DNA of 64,000 nt, from the NCBI RefSeq assembly GCF_000496835.1, contig NZ_KI543236.1, positions 521,636 to 585,635 on the forward strand, in the 5' to 3' direction. Shown piece by piece: positions 7,139-17,042 of the stretch; positions within the stretch are counted from its first letter, which is position 1, and every line of letters starts with the position of its first letter. The stretch comes from Thalassobacillus devorans MSP14 (lineage in GTDB: Bacteria; Bacillota; Bacilli; Bacillales; Halobacillaceae). Made by a program: the position numbers and the translations under genes. Under the pieces are notes generated by a model. It had not been told where the DNA came from. It did not search any database and was given only the letters and a program-made list of their open reading frames with translations.

Positions 7139-8850
7139 GCTTTCGAATGTCACGTAAGCAATATGCTGATATGTACGGACCAACAACTGGAGACGCAATT
7201 CGTTTAGCAGATACTGAGTTATTCATTGAAATAGAAAAAGATTATACAGATTACGGAGATGAAGTGGTCTTTGGCGGAGGAAAAGTTATTCGCGAAGGGA
7301 TGGGTATGCATCCATTAGCTAAAAGGGACAATCCCAAAGTAGCGGATGTAGTCATCACCAGTGTAGTCATTGTAGATTATACAGGGATTTACAAAGCGGA
7401 CATCGGTATAAGAGATGGCAACATTTCCGGTATTGGAAAAGCTGGGAATCCGCTTATTATGAATGACATTGATATTGTAATCGGTGCCGCTACAGAAGTG
7501 ATTGCCGGCGAAGGTAAAATTATCACAGCTGGCGGTATCGACTCACACGTGCATTTTATCAATCCAGACCAAGTAGAAACAGCCTTAACATCCGGGCTTA
7601 CTACGTTATTCGGTGGAGGTACTGGTCCCGCGGAAGGCTCCAAGGCTACTACGGTCACACCAGGAGCATGGAACATCCATCGCATGCTGGAGGCTGCCGA
7701 TGCATTGCCAATTAATATTGGCTTCCTTGGTAAAGGGCAGGCAGGTACGACGGAACCACTGGCAGAACAAATTCAGGCAGGAGCCATTGGTCTGAAAGTG
7801 CATGAAGACTGGGGTGCTACTTATTCCGCTATCGATCATTCCTTGCAAGTAGCAGATGAATATGATGTACAGGTAGCCCTTCATACAGACACTTTAAATG
7901 AAGGTGGATTTGTCGAAAACACGGTTTCTTCTTTTAAAGACAGAGTCATCCATACGTACCATACAGAAGGAGCAGGTGGTGGTCACGCACCTGATATTAT
8001 CAAAACAGCCAGTTATTCAAATGTACTTCCTTCATCTACAAATCCAACCCTTCCTTATACGGTTAACACAGTAGATGAACATTTGGATATGTTAATGGTA
8101 TGCCACCATTTAAGTGCTGATATTCCTGAGGATGTAGCATTTGCAGATTCGCGAATTCGCCCGGAAACAATCGCTGCAGAAGATATTCTGCATGATTTAG
8201 GTATTTTCAGTATGACAAGTTCGGACGCCCAGGCCATGGGGAGGATCGGCGAGGTTATCATTCGTACCTGGCAGACTGCAGATAAAATGAAAAAGCAAAG
8301 AGGAAATCTGAAAGGTGATGAAGGGGCAGGAGATAACACCCGTGTAAAACGTTATGTTGCCAAATACACAATCAACCCTGCCATCACGCATGGTGTTTCA
8401 GAATATGTGGGTTCCATTGAAGTTGGGAAAGCGGCAGATCTTGTGCTGTGGGATACTCAATTTTTCGGGGTAAAACCAGACATGGTACTAAAAAGCGGGA
8501 TGGTAGTTAATAGCTTAATGGGAGATTCAAATGCTTCGATTCCAACGCCTCAACCTGTCATTTACCGTCCGATGTTCGGTTCCTATGGGAAAGCTTTACC
8601 TAACAGCTCATTCACTTTTGTATCCAAAGCAGCTTATCAATCAGACATCGGAAATAAGCTCGGATTGGAAAAAACAATCAAGCCTGTTCATGGAATCAGA
8701 AACTTATCAAAGAAAGATATGAAACTAAACTCGGAAACTCCGGAAATAACTGTGGATCCGCAGACTTATCAAGTCCATGTCAATGGAGAGCTGCTAACGT
8801 GTGAAGCTGTTAACGAAGTTCCTATGGCACAACGCTATTTCTTGTTCTGA
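7135..8850 (+). CDS. ureC: Urease alpha (catalytic) subunit
   Basis: 571-aa catalytic subunit with an amidohydrolase fold and a dinuclear nickel centre. All metal ligands are present: His138 and His140 (DSHVHF), the carbamylated Lys221 (GLKVHEDWG), His250 (ALHTDT), His276 (HTYHTEG) and Asp364 ([11 protein letters not shown]), each offset by +4 from the Klebsiella numbering. The flap region has [14 protein letters not shown]. It should be an active enzyme. The ATGA overlap with ureB indicates translational coupling. Confidence 0.98.
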   Translation: MSFRMSRKQYADMYGPTTGDAIRLADTELFIEIEKDYTDYGDEVVFGGGKVIREGMGMHPLAKRDNPKVADVVITSVVIVDYTGIYKADIGIRDGNISGIGKAGNPLIMNDIDIVIGAATEVIAGEGKIITAGGIDSHVHFINPDQVETALTSGLTTLFGGGTGPAEGSKATTVTPGAWNIHRMLEAADALPINIGFLGKGQAGTTEPLAEQIQAGAIGLKVHEDWGATYSAIDHSLQVADEYDVQVALHTDTLNEGGFVENTVSSFKDRVIHTYHTEGAGGGHAPDIIKTASYSNVLPSSTNPTLPYTVNTVDEHLDMLMVCHHLSADIPEDVAFADSRIRPETIAAEDILHDLGIFSMTSSDAQAMGRIGEVIIRTWQTADKMKKQRGNLKGDEGAGDNTRVKRYVAKYTINPAITHGVSEYVGSIEVGKAADLVLWDTQFFGVKPDMVLKSGMVVNSLMGDSNASIPTPQPVIYRPMFGSYGKALPNSSFTFVSKAAYQSDIGNKLGLEKTIKPVHGIRNLSKKDMKLNSETPEITVDPQTYQVHVNGELLTCEAVNEVPMAQRYFLF

Positions 8851-8856
8851 GGTGAA

Positions 8857-9312
8857 ATGATGGTCATTGAAAATATAATTACTAACGTTAAAGATATGGA
8901 GAATAAATTAGAAGACTACCATATAGAAAAAGTTTATCTTGAAAGCAGTGATCTTTTAAAACGAATTCAAAGAGTGACGACTGATCACAACCGGGAAATT
9001 GGAATAAGGTTAAAAGACAACCAGGAATTGCATGTAGGTGATGTCTTATACCAGGATGATGATAACTTGATTGTCATCGATGTACTGCCAGAAGAGCTGC
9101 TGGTAATACTTCCTCGAAGTTTAAAAGAAATGGGCGACATCGCCCATCAGTTAGGGAATCGCCACCTGCCTGCGCAATTTGAGGAAGATTCCATGATAGT
9201 CCAATACGATTATTTAGTGGAAGAACTGTTATCCTCACAGGGTATTCCCTTCACACGCAAAAAGAGAAAAGTGGGACAAGCGTTCCGCCATGTAGGGCAT
9301 AGCCATGGATAG
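8857..9312 (+). CDS. ureE: Urease accessory protein, nickel metallochaperone
   Basis: 151-aa UreE: an N-terminal peptide-binding domain (about 1-75) and a C-terminal metal-binding domain with [16 protein letters not shown] near residue 90-105, containing the dimer-interface His. The C-terminus is only modestly His-containing (RHVGHSHG), not the long poly-His tail of some homologues. It delivers Ni2+ to the UreDFG-apo-urease complex. Two adjacent ATGs follow the GAGGTG site; either could be used. It overlaps ureF by 8 bases. Confidence 0.95.
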   Translation: MMVIENIITNVKDMENKLEDYHIEKVYLESSDLLKRIQRVTTDHNREIGIRLKDNQELHVGDVLYQDDDNLIVIDVLPEELLVILPRSLKEMGDIAHQLGNRHLPAQFEEDSMIVQYDYLVEELLSSQGIPFTRKKRKVGQAFRHVGHSHG

Positions 9313-9991
9313 ACAGTTTCTTAATTTAATGCAATTGTGTGATTCCAATTTTCCTACTGGAGCATTCAGTCACTCTTTCGGTCTGGAAACCTATATTCAG
9401 GATGATGCCGTGTTTGACAAAAACTCGTTTTCATCCTGGTTGGAAGCTTATTTAGAAGAACAGCTTCTCTATACCGAGGGCATAACGAGTTCTCTTGTCT
9501 ATGAGGCTTTAAAACGTGATGATTTAGAAACTATTTGGGAATTGGACTCCTTAATAACCGTCCAAAGCTTACCATCTGAAACCAGGGATGCAAACATGAA
9601 GATGGGAGATCGTTTTCTTAAAACCACCATACCTTTATACGATTTTCCCATTCTTTACACGTACAGGGAAAAAATAAGGAATAAAGAAGTCTATGGGCAT
9701 CCCGCCATCGTATTTACGATGATAGCTTATGGATTAAATGTTCCTAAAGAAACCACTGTAATTTCCTTTTTATATGCCAGTATTTCGAATTTAGTTCAGA
9801 ATGCGGTACGAGGCATTCCGATTGGCCAGTCTGATGGACAACAAATCTTACACGACTTCCAAAACCATCTGATTGGTGCTGTCCGTAAAATTGAAGAGTT
9901 ATCGATTGACGATTTCGGAATTACAGCACCTGGCTTGGAAGTTGCTCAAATGAATCATGAACATTTAAATATACGGATATTTATGTCATAA
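9305..9991 (+). CDS. ureF: Urease accessory protein UreF
   Basis: 228-aa all-helical UreF, which with UreD and UreG forms the activation complex loading nickel onto apo-urease and controls UreG GTPase activity. Recognisable features: [18 protein letters not shown] near the N-terminus (residues 11-28) and [17 protein letters not shown] near 165-181. The start codon lies inside the end of ureE, so expression is coupled. Confidence 0.95.
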   Translation: MDRQFLNLMQLCDSNFPTGAFSHSFGLETYIQDDAVFDKNSFSSWLEAYLEEQLLYTEGITSSLVYEALKRDDLETIWELDSLITVQSLPSETRDANMKMGDRFLKTTIPLYDFPILYTYREKIRNKEVYGHPAIVFTMIAYGLNVPKETTVISFLYASISNLVQNAVRGIPIGQSDGQQILHDFQNHLIGAVRKIEELSIDDFGITAPGLEVAQMNHEHLNIRIFMS

Positions 9992-10009
9992 ACAATTTCA
10001 AGGAAAGAA

Positions 10010-10630
10010 GTGAGCAGAATGAAACCTATTACTATCGGAATCGGCGGACCAGTAGGGGCTGGTAAAACAGCTCTTATCGAAAAGCTGACAGAACAATTAC
10101 GAGAGGAATATAGTCTTGCGGTAGTGACCAATGATATTTATACCAAAGAAGATGAAAAAATACTTGTCAATACCGGGGTTTTACCGAAGGACAGGATCAA
10201 AGGAGTAGAAACCGGCGGGTGTCCCCACACCGCTATCAGAGAAGATATATCGATGAATCAAACCGCCATTAATGAACTGAATGAACAGCACCAGGATATA
10301 GAGTTGTTTTTTGTGGAAAGTGGCGGAGATAACCTGGCAGCTACATTCAGTCCTGAATTAGTTGACTTTTCTATTTATATCATTGATGTCGCCCAGGGGG
10401 AGAAAATCCCTCGCAAAGGCGGGCAGGGAATGATCAAATCCGATCTGTTTATTATTAATAAAACAGACCTGGCTCCATATGTTGGGGCGGATCTTGATAT
10501 CATGGCATCGGATGCGAAAACTTTCCGAAAAAACAAACCGTTCTTTTTCACTAACTTAAAAAATAATAGTGGGGTTGACCAGGTCGTTGAATGGATTAAG
10601 GAAAATGCTTTGCTGGTAGGGTTGAGCTAA
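10010..10630 (+). CDS. ureG: Urease accessory GTPase UreG
   Basis: 206-aa SIMIBI-class GTPase that powers nickel insertion into urease. The P-loop GGPVGAGKT is at residues 12-20, and the nickel-binding Cys-Pro-His motif at residues 71-73 ([11 protein letters not shown]). It also has [16 protein letters not shown] and the NKTDL guanine-specificity motif. The first start is GTG at 10010 after AAGGA; an ATG three codons later is possible. Its stop overlaps the ureD start by one base (TAATG). Confidence 0.97.
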   Translation: MSRMKPITIGIGGPVGAGKTALIEKLTEQLREEYSLAVVTNDIYTKEDEKILVNTGVLPKDRIKGVETGGCPHTAIREDISMNQTAINELNEQHQDIELFFVESGGDNLAATFSPELVDFSIYIIDVAQGEKIPRKGGQGMIKSDLFIINKTDLAPYVGADLDIMASDAKTFRKNKPFFFTNLKNNSGVDQVVEWIKENALLVGLS

Positions 10631-11454
10631 TGAATACTTGGACTGGAAATTTGCAATTGAAAATAGAAAATAAGAAGGGTAAATCTATTCCTAAAGATAT
10701 TTATTTTCAGGGCGCATTTAAATTAATGCGCCCCAAATATTTTGATGACTCTGGACAACCCTGTTATTTTATTTTGAATCCTGGCGGAGGATATCTGGAC
10801 GGCGATCGTTATCGTATGGATTTGAATTTAGAAGAAAAAGCCGAGCTGTTATTGACGACCCAGGCAGCGACCAAAGTCTATAAAACGCCGAACCAATCGG
10901 TTATACAAGAAACTAATATATCTATGGGTAAAGACAGCACCCTTGAATATGTCCCAGATCCGATCATTGCTTATCGAAGCGCTGATTATATCCAGCATAA
11001 CAATATTCATATGGAATCTGGAGCTACACTGATCTATTCCGATATCTTAACTCCTGGATGGTCTCCAGATGGTTCCTTATTCAGCTATGATAATATTCAG
11101 GTTAAAAATCAAATCTTCATGAATGGGAGAAGAGTAGTATTTGATCATCTGAGATTAAAGCCAAATTCACAAGATATAGGCGGGATTGGCTTGATGGAAG
11201 GATTCACGCATGTAGGCTCTATGATTGTAATTTGTGACCAGGTAAGTAAAGAATTTATGGAAAGAATCAAGGAGCACTATAGTGAAGATGATCAAAAATA
11301 CAAAATGGGTATATCATCCCTGGTGATTCCAGGTTTCTCTGTCCGTATTCTATCCCATGATACGCAAACAATAGAAGAAGTTTTTAATTATATTCACCAG
11401 ACTATTCGAAAAGAATTGCTTCAAAAAGATGTAGTTTTCCTTAGAAAGTATTAA
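10630..11454 (+). CDS. ureD: Urease accessory protein UreD (UreH)
   Basis: 274-aa UreD-family scaffold, called UreH in some nomenclature, which docks on apo-urease and binds UreF. Conserved blocks seen: LNPGGGYLDGD at about 50-60, LLTTQAATKVYKTP at about 76-89, EYVPDPIIAYR at about 105-115. Its placement at the end of the accessory set, after ureG, is typical for Bacillaceae. It closes the core operon directly before the nickel permease gene. Confidence 0.93.
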   Translation: MNTWTGNLQLKIENKKGKSIPKDIYFQGAFKLMRPKYFDDSGQPCYFILNPGGGYLDGDRYRMDLNLEEKAELLLTTQAATKVYKTPNQSVIQETNISMGKDSTLEYVPDPIIAYRSADYIQHNNIHMESGATLIYSDILTPGWSPDGSLFSYDNIQVKNQIFMNGRRVVFDHLRLKPNSQDIGGIGLMEGFTHVGSMIVICDQVSKEFMERIKEHYSEDDQKYKMGISSLVIPGFSVRILSHDTQTIEEVFNYIHQTIRKELLQKDVVFLRKY

Positions 11455-11480
11455 GGTTTTAATGAAAAGGGGGAACATTG

Positions 11481-12146
11481 ATGTGGCAGACATTTCTTCC
11501 AAGTTTAGTATTAGGTTTCCTTATGGGTTTAAAACATGCAATAGAACCCGACCATATAGTTGCGGTAACCACCATCGCCACCCGAAGTAAAAAATTATGG
11601 CATTCTACCCTGGCTGGTGTGTTTTGGGGGATTGGTCATACAGCGACGATTTTTCTTGTAGGGATGTTATTCATAACCCTAAAACAGGGCATACCCTCTG
11701 GAATGGCCCTGTCATTAGAGTTCTTAGTAGGTATCATGCTGGTATATTTGGGGATTAAGAACATGCTGATCGGAAAAGAAAAAAATAAGGATGATAATGG
11801 TGAGAATCATAAGCACGATAAGAAAGAAAAATTATATATTAAATCATCTTTTATAGGCTTCGTTCATGGATTAGCTGGAAGTGCAGCTATGGTATTACTT
11901 ACGATGGGCACGGTACAAAGCATTTGGCAGGGAGCATTATATATTTTGATTTTTGGCGGTGGGACTATTGCAGGCATGCTATTGTTTACTACCATCATTG
12001 GATTGCCGTTTGTATATAGCTCCAAACAAATCAATCTTAACCACTCTCTTACAGTCGGGGCTGGTGCATTGAGTTTTTTATTTGGTGTATATTACATGTA
12101 TAATCTAGGTATTACGGAAGGGCTGTTTGCTCTCTGGATATCCTAG
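11481..12146 (+). CDS. Nickel permease-like membrane protein (UreH/NiCoT-related)
   Basis: About 221-aa membrane protein with six or so helices. It carries the NiCoT signature H(A/N)x4DH as HAIEPDHIVAVTT near residues 19-31, and a cytoplasmic loop with NHKHDKKEK, a possible metal-sensing segment. Proteins of this kind sit at the end of urease operons in thermophilic and alkaliphilic bacilli and supply Ni2+. The ATG at 11481 lies 7 bases after GGGGG; a TTG one codon earlier is also in frame. A role as nickel importer is inferred from the motif and context. Confidence 0.8.
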   Translation: MWQTFLPSLVLGFLMGLKHAIEPDHIVAVTTIATRSKKLWHSTLAGVFWGIGHTATIFLVGMLFITLKQGIPSGMALSLEFLVGIMLVYLGIKNMLIGKEKNKDDNGENHKHDKKEKLYIKSSFIGFVHGLAGSAAMVLLTMGTVQSIWQGALYILIFGGGTIAGMLLFTTIIGLPFVYSSKQINLNHSLTVGAGALSFLFGVYYMYNLGITEGLFALWIS

Positions 12147-12174
12147 TCCTTCTTAATCAAAATGGGGGGTCAAG

Positions 12175-12804
12175 ATGAATACACTTCAATACTCAATACT
12201 TAGCGTACTTGCCAGAAAGGCATGTTCCGGTTATGAACTTGTAAAACACTTAGAAGTCCTTTGGCCAGCGAAGCATAGCCAAATCTATCCTGCCTTGACT
12301 AAGCTTAGTAAAGGGGGATATGTAGATTATGAATTGGTACAACAATCGGGCAGACCTAATAAAAAAATATTTGAAACAACAGAGAAGGGCCTTAGTGAAC
12401 TGAAAGAATGGGCCAGTATACCTTTCAATGATCCGGCGATTAAAGATGAATTTCTGGTGAAAATATATGCCATTCGTTTATTGGAGCCCGAACAAGCTGA
12501 ATCGTTAATTAAGGACAGAATTACTTTTGGAAAAGAGAAAATTAATCGTCTGATGGAAAACATGGGCGAAATCGAAAAAGACCTCCATCATGATATTGAC
12601 CAAACTAAAGAATTTGGGCGGTATATGCTCCTGGAGCGAAAGGTAAGGTTGTTAAAAGAAGAAATTAATTGGTGTCACTGGGTTCGTGATTTCGTAACCA
12701 AGAGTATCAAATTTCTTTTACCTGTACCGATTAGTCTAGGTTACATGGAAGCTTTAATAAGTGAGATGTTATTTTTACCCCAATTATTACAAGTGATTTT
12801 TTAA
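12175..12804 (+). CDS. PadR-family transcriptional regulator
   Basis: 209-aa regulator with a PadR winged-helix domain (about 1-80; MNTLQYSILSVLARKACSGYEL, HSQIYPALTKL) and a C-terminal helical dimerisation domain (about 95-175). It sits 28 bases after the nickel permease gene and is probably cotranscribed with urease, so it may regulate the operon, though no ligand is known. The last 30 or so residues, after WCHWVRDFV, are hydrophobic and unusual for the family; a late frameshift is possible. The start has a GGGGGG site. Confidence 0.85.
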   Translation: MNTLQYSILSVLARKACSGYELVKHLEVLWPAKHSQIYPALTKLSKGGYVDYELVQQSGRPNKKIFETTEKGLSELKEWASIPFNDPAIKDEFLVKIYAIRLLEPEQAESLIKDRITFGKEKINRLMENMGEIEKDLHHDIDQTKEFGRYMLLERKVRLLKEEINWCHWVRDFVTKSIKFLLPVPISLGYMEALISEMLFLPQLLQVIF

Positions 12805-12841
12805 TTACAAAACTAATCTGAGTATTTTACTACAAAAAGTA

Positions 12842-12887
12842 AAAGCGGGATGGTTACTTTATGAAGGTAACTATCCTGCTTTTTTTA
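12842..12887 (+). terminator. Terminator of urease operon
   Basis: Long stem AAAGCGGGATGGTTACTT / AAGGTAACTATCCTGCTTT with one mismatch region, followed by T7. Confidence 0.85.
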
Positions 12888-13110
12888 TTCTCCTTTACTA
12901 TGTACCACATGTCCAACACTGTGTTTTTGGAGGATTTCACCCTATTTGTGTCGAAAAAGGTATTTATTAAATCTATTAATAGAAGCTGGATGTTCTGTTT
13001 GGTTATTCATGTTAAACCTATTGATATTGGCTGACCAGTAAAAACATATCCAGCGGGTGATGGAAAAAGAGGTCCCGATGGATTCGGGTATCAATGAAGG
13101 AGAGATAATG

Positions 13111-13548
13111 ATGGAACAGGTGAAACCAGATTATCAAGATTTTCCGTTAAAGTCCTATGACAAGATCAGGTATCGGGATACAGACCGTCAGGGCCATGTG
13201 AATAATGCTCTTTTTTCCACGTTTTTGGAAACGGGAAGAACTGAATTTCTCTATGCAAAAGAACCGCTGCATGATGGGAACGCGTCATTTGTCATCGCGA
13301 ACCTGAAGCTGGATTTAGTATCTGAAATACAATGGCCTGGAACGGTCGAAATAGGAACTGCTATTACAAGAATCGGGAACAGTTCCTTTTCTTTATTTCA
13401 AGGACTTTTTCAGAATGGGAATCTTGCTGGAACTGCAGAAACGGTAATCGTACAAATGGATGAAAACACAAGGAAATCCCAACCATTATCAGCTGAAACA
13501 AGCGAAAAGTTAGCGCACTATTTGGTTGATTTGAAAAAAGAGAATTAA
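13111..13548 (+). CDS. Acyl-CoA thioesterase-like hotdog protein
   Basis: About 145-aa 4HBT-type hotdog-fold protein. The conserved active-site segment is YRDTDRQGHVNNALFSTFLETGR in pattern (catalytic Asp followed by GHVNN) at about residues 24-46. Members hydrolyse acyl-CoA thioesters in the cytosol; the acyl chain is unknown. I chose ATG 13111, 8 bases after AAGGAG; an ATG directly before it is equally in frame, and a longer frame from 13057 lacks a ribosome site. It stands alone after a terminator. Confidence 0.85.
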   Translation: MEQVKPDYQDFPLKSYDKIRYRDTDRQGHVNNALFSTFLETGRTEFLYAKEPLHDGNASFVIANLKLDLVSEIQWPGTVEIGTAITRIGNSSFSLFQGLFQNGNLAGTAETVIVQMDENTRKSQPLSAETSEKLAHYLVDLKKEN

Positions 13549-13557
13549 TACAAATAA

Positions 13558-13677
13558 GTATTAATTGATGTGCATGACCTTAAGCATGCTAAAGCAGTTA
13601 TAATAACTGGGGTAGACAGTGGGTTTTCTAACGCACGTGGGGAAGAGGTAGAAGAATACGTTCTTAGACTTAACTAA
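13558..13677 (+). pseudogene. Possible C-terminal gene fragment
   Basis: An open stretch of about 39 codons with protein-like composition, reading ...DVHDLKHAKAVIITG and then FSNARGEEVEEYVLRLN before TAA. A stop precedes it and no ribosome site or start is visible, so it looks like the tail of a lost gene. I could not assign the family. Confidence 0.35.
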
Positions 13678-13706
13678 AGATTATTTAAAAGGGGAGGGCT
13701 TTCGAG

Positions 13707-14075
13707 GTGGCATCCACTCCACAACAAGCATTGAAGATGTTAGTGGAAGCGACAAACACGCATGATTTAAATGTAGCTGAATTTATAAGTGAAGAAGCTG
13801 TATATTACTTTTCTGATGAAATTGTCTATGGGCATGAAAATCTGAAAAAATATTTTGACAAAACGTGGGCTCATATATGTGATGAAGATTATCATGTACA
13901 TCATATAACTTGGATAAGTAACAGCGATACCGTTGCAGTATGTATCTACAAATTTCAGTGGGAAGGAAAGATAGACGGTATACTAAAGGAACGTCAAGGA
14001 AGAGGAACAAATGTATTTGAAAAAGATGGCCAGGGTTGGAAAGTTGTTCATGAGCATTTGAGTGCTCTAGACTAA
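13707..14075 (+). CDS. SnoaL/NTF2-like protein
   Basis: 122-aa single-domain NTF2-fold protein (SnoaL or DUF4440 type). The pattern is an N-terminal helix pair, a ...EEAVYYFSDEIVYGHENLKKYF segment in the middle third, then beta strands ending GQGWKVVHEHLSA. Members include polyketide cyclases, limonene-epoxide hydrolase relatives and many small binding proteins, so no reaction is claimed. The GTG start follows GGGGAGGG. A single gene between a fragment and a convergent two-component system. Confidence 0.75.
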   Translation: MASTPQQALKMLVEATNTHDLNVAEFISEEAVYYFSDEIVYGHENLKKYFDKTWAHICDEDYHVHHITWISNSDTVAVCIYKFQWEGKIDGILKERQGRGTNVFEKDGQGWKVVHEHLSALD

Positions 14076-14196
14076 GACGCAGGTTCCACAATCGCGGGCA
14101 TAAAATCCTTAAGTATAAAGAGTAATATACTTTCTTGAGGTGATCTTTTGTTTGATCGATTAAAGGGGAATACATGGACTTTATGCCCTAAGGGCC

Positions 14197-14886
14197 TTAT
14201 TCGTTAAATCGATAACCTGAGCCCCATACAGTCATAATATATTGGGGATCTGTGCTGTCTTTTTCGATTTTCTTTCGGATCTTTTTTATATGGACCGTAA
14301 CCGTCGAATTGTCTCCCATGGCATCCAACCCCCATATCTTTTCAAACAGGTGTTCTTTTGAAAATACCTGGTTGGGATGGACAGCCATAAAGTGCAGCAA
14401 GTCGAACTCTTTTGTAGTAAAGGGTAGTTCTTTTCCATCGACAAATACCTGTCTCGAGGAAGTATTGATTTCTAAACCGCCTTTATGAAGTACAACCGGC
14501 GTCTGCTCGTGCTGTACTAATCGTTCATATCTGGCCAGGTGGGCTTTAACCCTGGCTACCAATTCCGTAGGGCTGAAGGGTTTGACGATAAAGTCGTCAG
14601 CCCCTAGCCCAAATCCCCGTACTTTATCCATGTCCTCGTGTTTGGCTGTTACCATCAGAATCGGAATGTCGGTTTCCTGGCGGATCTCTTTGCATAACTC
14701 GAATCCGTTGATCGAAGGCAGCATGATATCCAATAATATTAGATCGTAATGGCTGTTTCGGAGTGTCTCCTGTGTGTCTTTTCCATCCGATATGATCGTG
14801 ACTTCATAGTTCTCTATTTCCAGAAAGTCTCTTTCTAATTCTGCAATGGTCTGGTCATCCTCGATTATCAAAATCTTTCTACTCAT
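14197..14886 (-). CDS. OmpR/PhoB-type response regulator
   Basis: 229-aa response regulator: receiver domain (about 1-115; acidic pocket IIEDD, phospho-acceptor Asp in LILLDIMLPS, Lys in VKPFSP) and C-terminal winged helix (about 130-228; TTKEFDLLHFMAVHPNQVFS, VTVHIKKIRKKI, GSGYRF). The ATG at 14886 has an AGGTG site. The open frame runs further upstream, but that part overlaps the kinase gene and is not receiver-like. Its start overlaps the kinase stop by 8 bases. Target genes are unknown. Confidence 0.92.
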   Translation of the reverse strand: MSRKILIIEDDQTIAELERDFLEIENYEVTIISDGKDTQETLRNSHYDLILLDIMLPSINGFELCKEIRQETDIPILMVTAKHEDMDKVRGFGLGADDFIVKPFSPTELVARVKAHLARYERLVQHEQTPVVLHKGGLEINTSSRQVFVDGKELPFTTKEFDLLHFMAVHPNQVFSKEHLFEKIWGLDAMGDNSTVTVHIKKIRKKIEKDSTDPQYIMTVWGSGYRFNE

Positions 14887-16306
14887 ACCAATCACCTGAT
14901 TCATTAGATTTTTGCAGGGTAAAATGAATACGGAGCCCGCCATCCGGGACGTTTTCTGCCCAGATACTTCCGCCGTGTGCTTCGATGATTTGGGCTGCGA
15001 TCGATAGGCCAAGTCCGCTCCCGCCCTTATGTCGTGACGACTCCCCTTGATAGAAGCTTGAAAAAATGTTTTGTAATTTATCCTCTGGAACGCCAGTCCC
15101 ACTATCCGTTAATGTGATTTCAATTTCTTTGTGATGATCCTTAATGGCAAACTGCAATTTATGATCATTATCCATGTGCTTTAAGCTATTGGAGATGATA
15201 TTTTCTAACACACGAACCAGTTTATCCCGATCTACCCGTACAGGTGAATCAATGTTGTCTGTCGCTAAAGTTACTTGCATGTGACATTCTTCCAGGCTGC
15301 CCTGCATGTCATCAAGATAATCCTGCATGAACTCATTTATGTTTACATTTTCAAAATGAAAAGGCAACTTGTTCAAATCGAGTTTGGAATAAAGGAATAA
15401 TTCTTCAATCAATCGGTTCATGTAATGTGCCTTGGTGGAAATGATGTCAAGATAACGCCTTTGTTTATCAGGGGTGTCTGCAACTCCGACCTGGATTCCT
15501 TCCACGTAACCCAATATGGAAGTCATCGGTGTTTTTAAATCATGGGAAATGTTCGCGATTAATTTTTTTCGATTGTTTTCGTACCGGTCCCGCATTTCAA
15601 GGGATTTCTTCAGCTGCTCCCGCATCTCATCGAAGGATTGCACGAGCTGTCCTAATTCATCTTTACTTGTTGGCTTCATGGAAAAGTCCAACGAACCCTG
15701 CTTGATTTTAGCTGAGGCTTCGGACAGTTGCTTGATGGGCTGCAAAATACTTTTAGAGGTAAAGTAAGAGAGCAGTACATTCGTGATGACCAATAGAAGA
15801 ATTAAGCTGACAAAGATAATTGGGAATAAGGCTCGGGCAGAATCAACAAATGATCCTTCATTATTGAGTAGTAAAATAGACCCTTTACTGCCATCGTCAA
15901 AATAAAAGTCGTGTTGCTGAACAGCATATCTCTGCCCATCCAGCCAGGCTACAGGATCATAGCCTTCCTTCCCGAAGGTGGGTAATGCTTCTTTTGGAAG
16001 GGTATCATCTGTATGGTACAAAACTTCCTGATTTTTAAGGACAAAGAAATCTAATGTGGGCTTGTTTATCTGATTCGATATGCTATCCATGTATTCCTGG
16101 TCATATAGCTTGTCTTGTTCCAGGGAAGCTATTCTTACCAGGTTGTTGAATACATCGGGAGCCTGTGTTCCCTGTGGTCCCCAGCCCCTGAAGTGCTGGT
16201 TCCCGCCCAGGATAATATTCAACAGGATAATGATGATAAAGATGATGACCAACGGAAACAGAACCATCGCTGCATTTGAGAAAAAAAGACGTCTGCGAAT
16301 CGACAT
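14879..16306 (-). CDS. Membrane sensor histidine kinase
   Basis: 475-aa sensor kinase: two transmembrane helices (about 10-32 and 163-185) enclosing a 130-residue extracytoplasmic sensor region, a HAMP linker (about 187-238), HisKA with the H-box ISHDLKTPMTS (about 264-274), and an HATPase domain with N-box ENIISNSLKHM, G1 DSGTGVPED and G2 GGSGLGLSIA. It pairs with the response regulator downstream by overlapping reading frames. No stimulus can be inferred from the sensor domain. Confidence 0.93.
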   Translation of the reverse strand: MSIRRRLFFSNAAMVLFPLVIIFIIIILLNIILGGNQHFRGWGPQGTQAPDVFNNLVRIASLEQDKLYDQEYMDSISNQINKPTLDFFVLKNQEVLYHTDDTLPKEALPTFGKEGYDPVAWLDGQRYAVQQHDFYFDDGSKGSILLLNNEGSFVDSARALFPIIFVSLILLLVITNVLLSYFTSKSILQPIKQLSEASAKIKQGSLDFSMKPTSKDELGQLVQSFDEMREQLKKSLEMRDRYENNRKKLIANISHDLKTPMTSILGYVEGIQVGVADTPDKQRRYLDIISTKAHYMNRLIEELFLYSKLDLNKLPFHFENVNINEFMQDYLDDMQGSLEECHMQVTLATDNIDSPVRVDRDKLVRVLENIISNSLKHMDNDHKLQFAIKDHHKEIEITLTDSGTGVPEDKLQNIFSSFYQGESSRHKGGSGLGLSIAAQIIEAHGGSIWAENVPDGGLRIHFTLQKSNESGDWYE

Positions 16307-16450
16307 TCATATTCTCCTTCGTAAAATAATTATTTTTACTATATATTGCTTATATTAATAGAGTTCCAGCATTTTATAAAACACTCAAAAAAAATGGTCC
16401 TGCTCATTATCAATGAGCCTGTGAGCAGGGGAAAAGAGGTTTTGATGTAT

Positions 16451-16732
16451 TTAGTATTTAAAAAAGGAGGCTCTCAGGCTTTTAAGTAAGTTCCTCAGTA
16501 AGCTTATTAAATTGGTTATTTTCAGGTAAGCTCCAAAATAATGTACAAATAATAATCGATTAAATACCTTAGGGATATGTTCAGCTGGATGTTCGATCAT
16601 GCGATTTGACCTCCAGGCAATAAAACCATCCGGGCGTATGAGTACTGCTCCTCCCATACCAATGGCATTTGAGGCTGCTGACAATCCACTTAATCAACCA
16701 CCAATGATAAGTACCGACGTTTCTGTGTTCAT
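16451..16732 (-). pseudogene. Gutted FAD-dependent aromatic monooxygenase
   Basis: From ATG 16732, with an AAAAAGGAGGA leader, the frame reads MNTETSVLIIGG, a TGA stop, then LSGLSAASNA. That is the N-terminal FAD-binding GxGxxG motif of PheA/TfdB-type hydroxylases, with one Gly codon replaced by a stop. It then jumps directly to GMGGAVLIRPDGFIAWRS, the conserved C-terminal segment of the same family, so roughly the central 450 codons are missing. The frame continues to 16451 with an unrelated-looking tail. A dead gene made by internal deletion plus a nonsense mutation. Confidence 0.75.
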
Positions 16733-16897
16733 CCATACATCCTCCTTTTTATTATATTTTTTTAGCGTCAGTTCAAACATAAACTAAAATTATAAACTCC
16801 CTCTAAAGTAAATCTTAATTATTTCTTAATCGATGGCCCGATAAGGGTCTTTTGCCTAAAAATTTAGTATTGAAGCCATAAAGAAAGAGTATTGTGA

Positions 16898-16920
16898 TTG
16901 CCTGTCTCCCCTGAGCTAAT
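16898..16920. repeat. Dispersed palindromic element, decayed half copy
   Basis: TGCCTGTCTCCCC followed by TGAGCTAAT matches the left arm and centre of the element family (compare copy at 46381); the right arm is not recognisable. Confidence 0.45.
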
Positions 16921-17042
16921 CCGAAAGGGTACTATCATGTATACAATATTAATGTTCTAAAGTAGATTCTCCTTTCATATATTTTTTCTCAGAAACTCTT
17001 CTTTTTGGTATTTGATAGAGGAGTATATAAAGGAGGAATCGA

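Noticed and set aside
7389-7884. Antisense frames across ureC
   Set aside because: They are shadows of a fully conserved urease gene with no ribosome sites; coding evidence is all on the + strand.
14886-15102. N-terminal extension of the response regulator
   Set aside because: The added 72 residues overlap the kinase gene and are not receiver-like; the ATG at 14886 has a ribosome site and starts the canonical domain.
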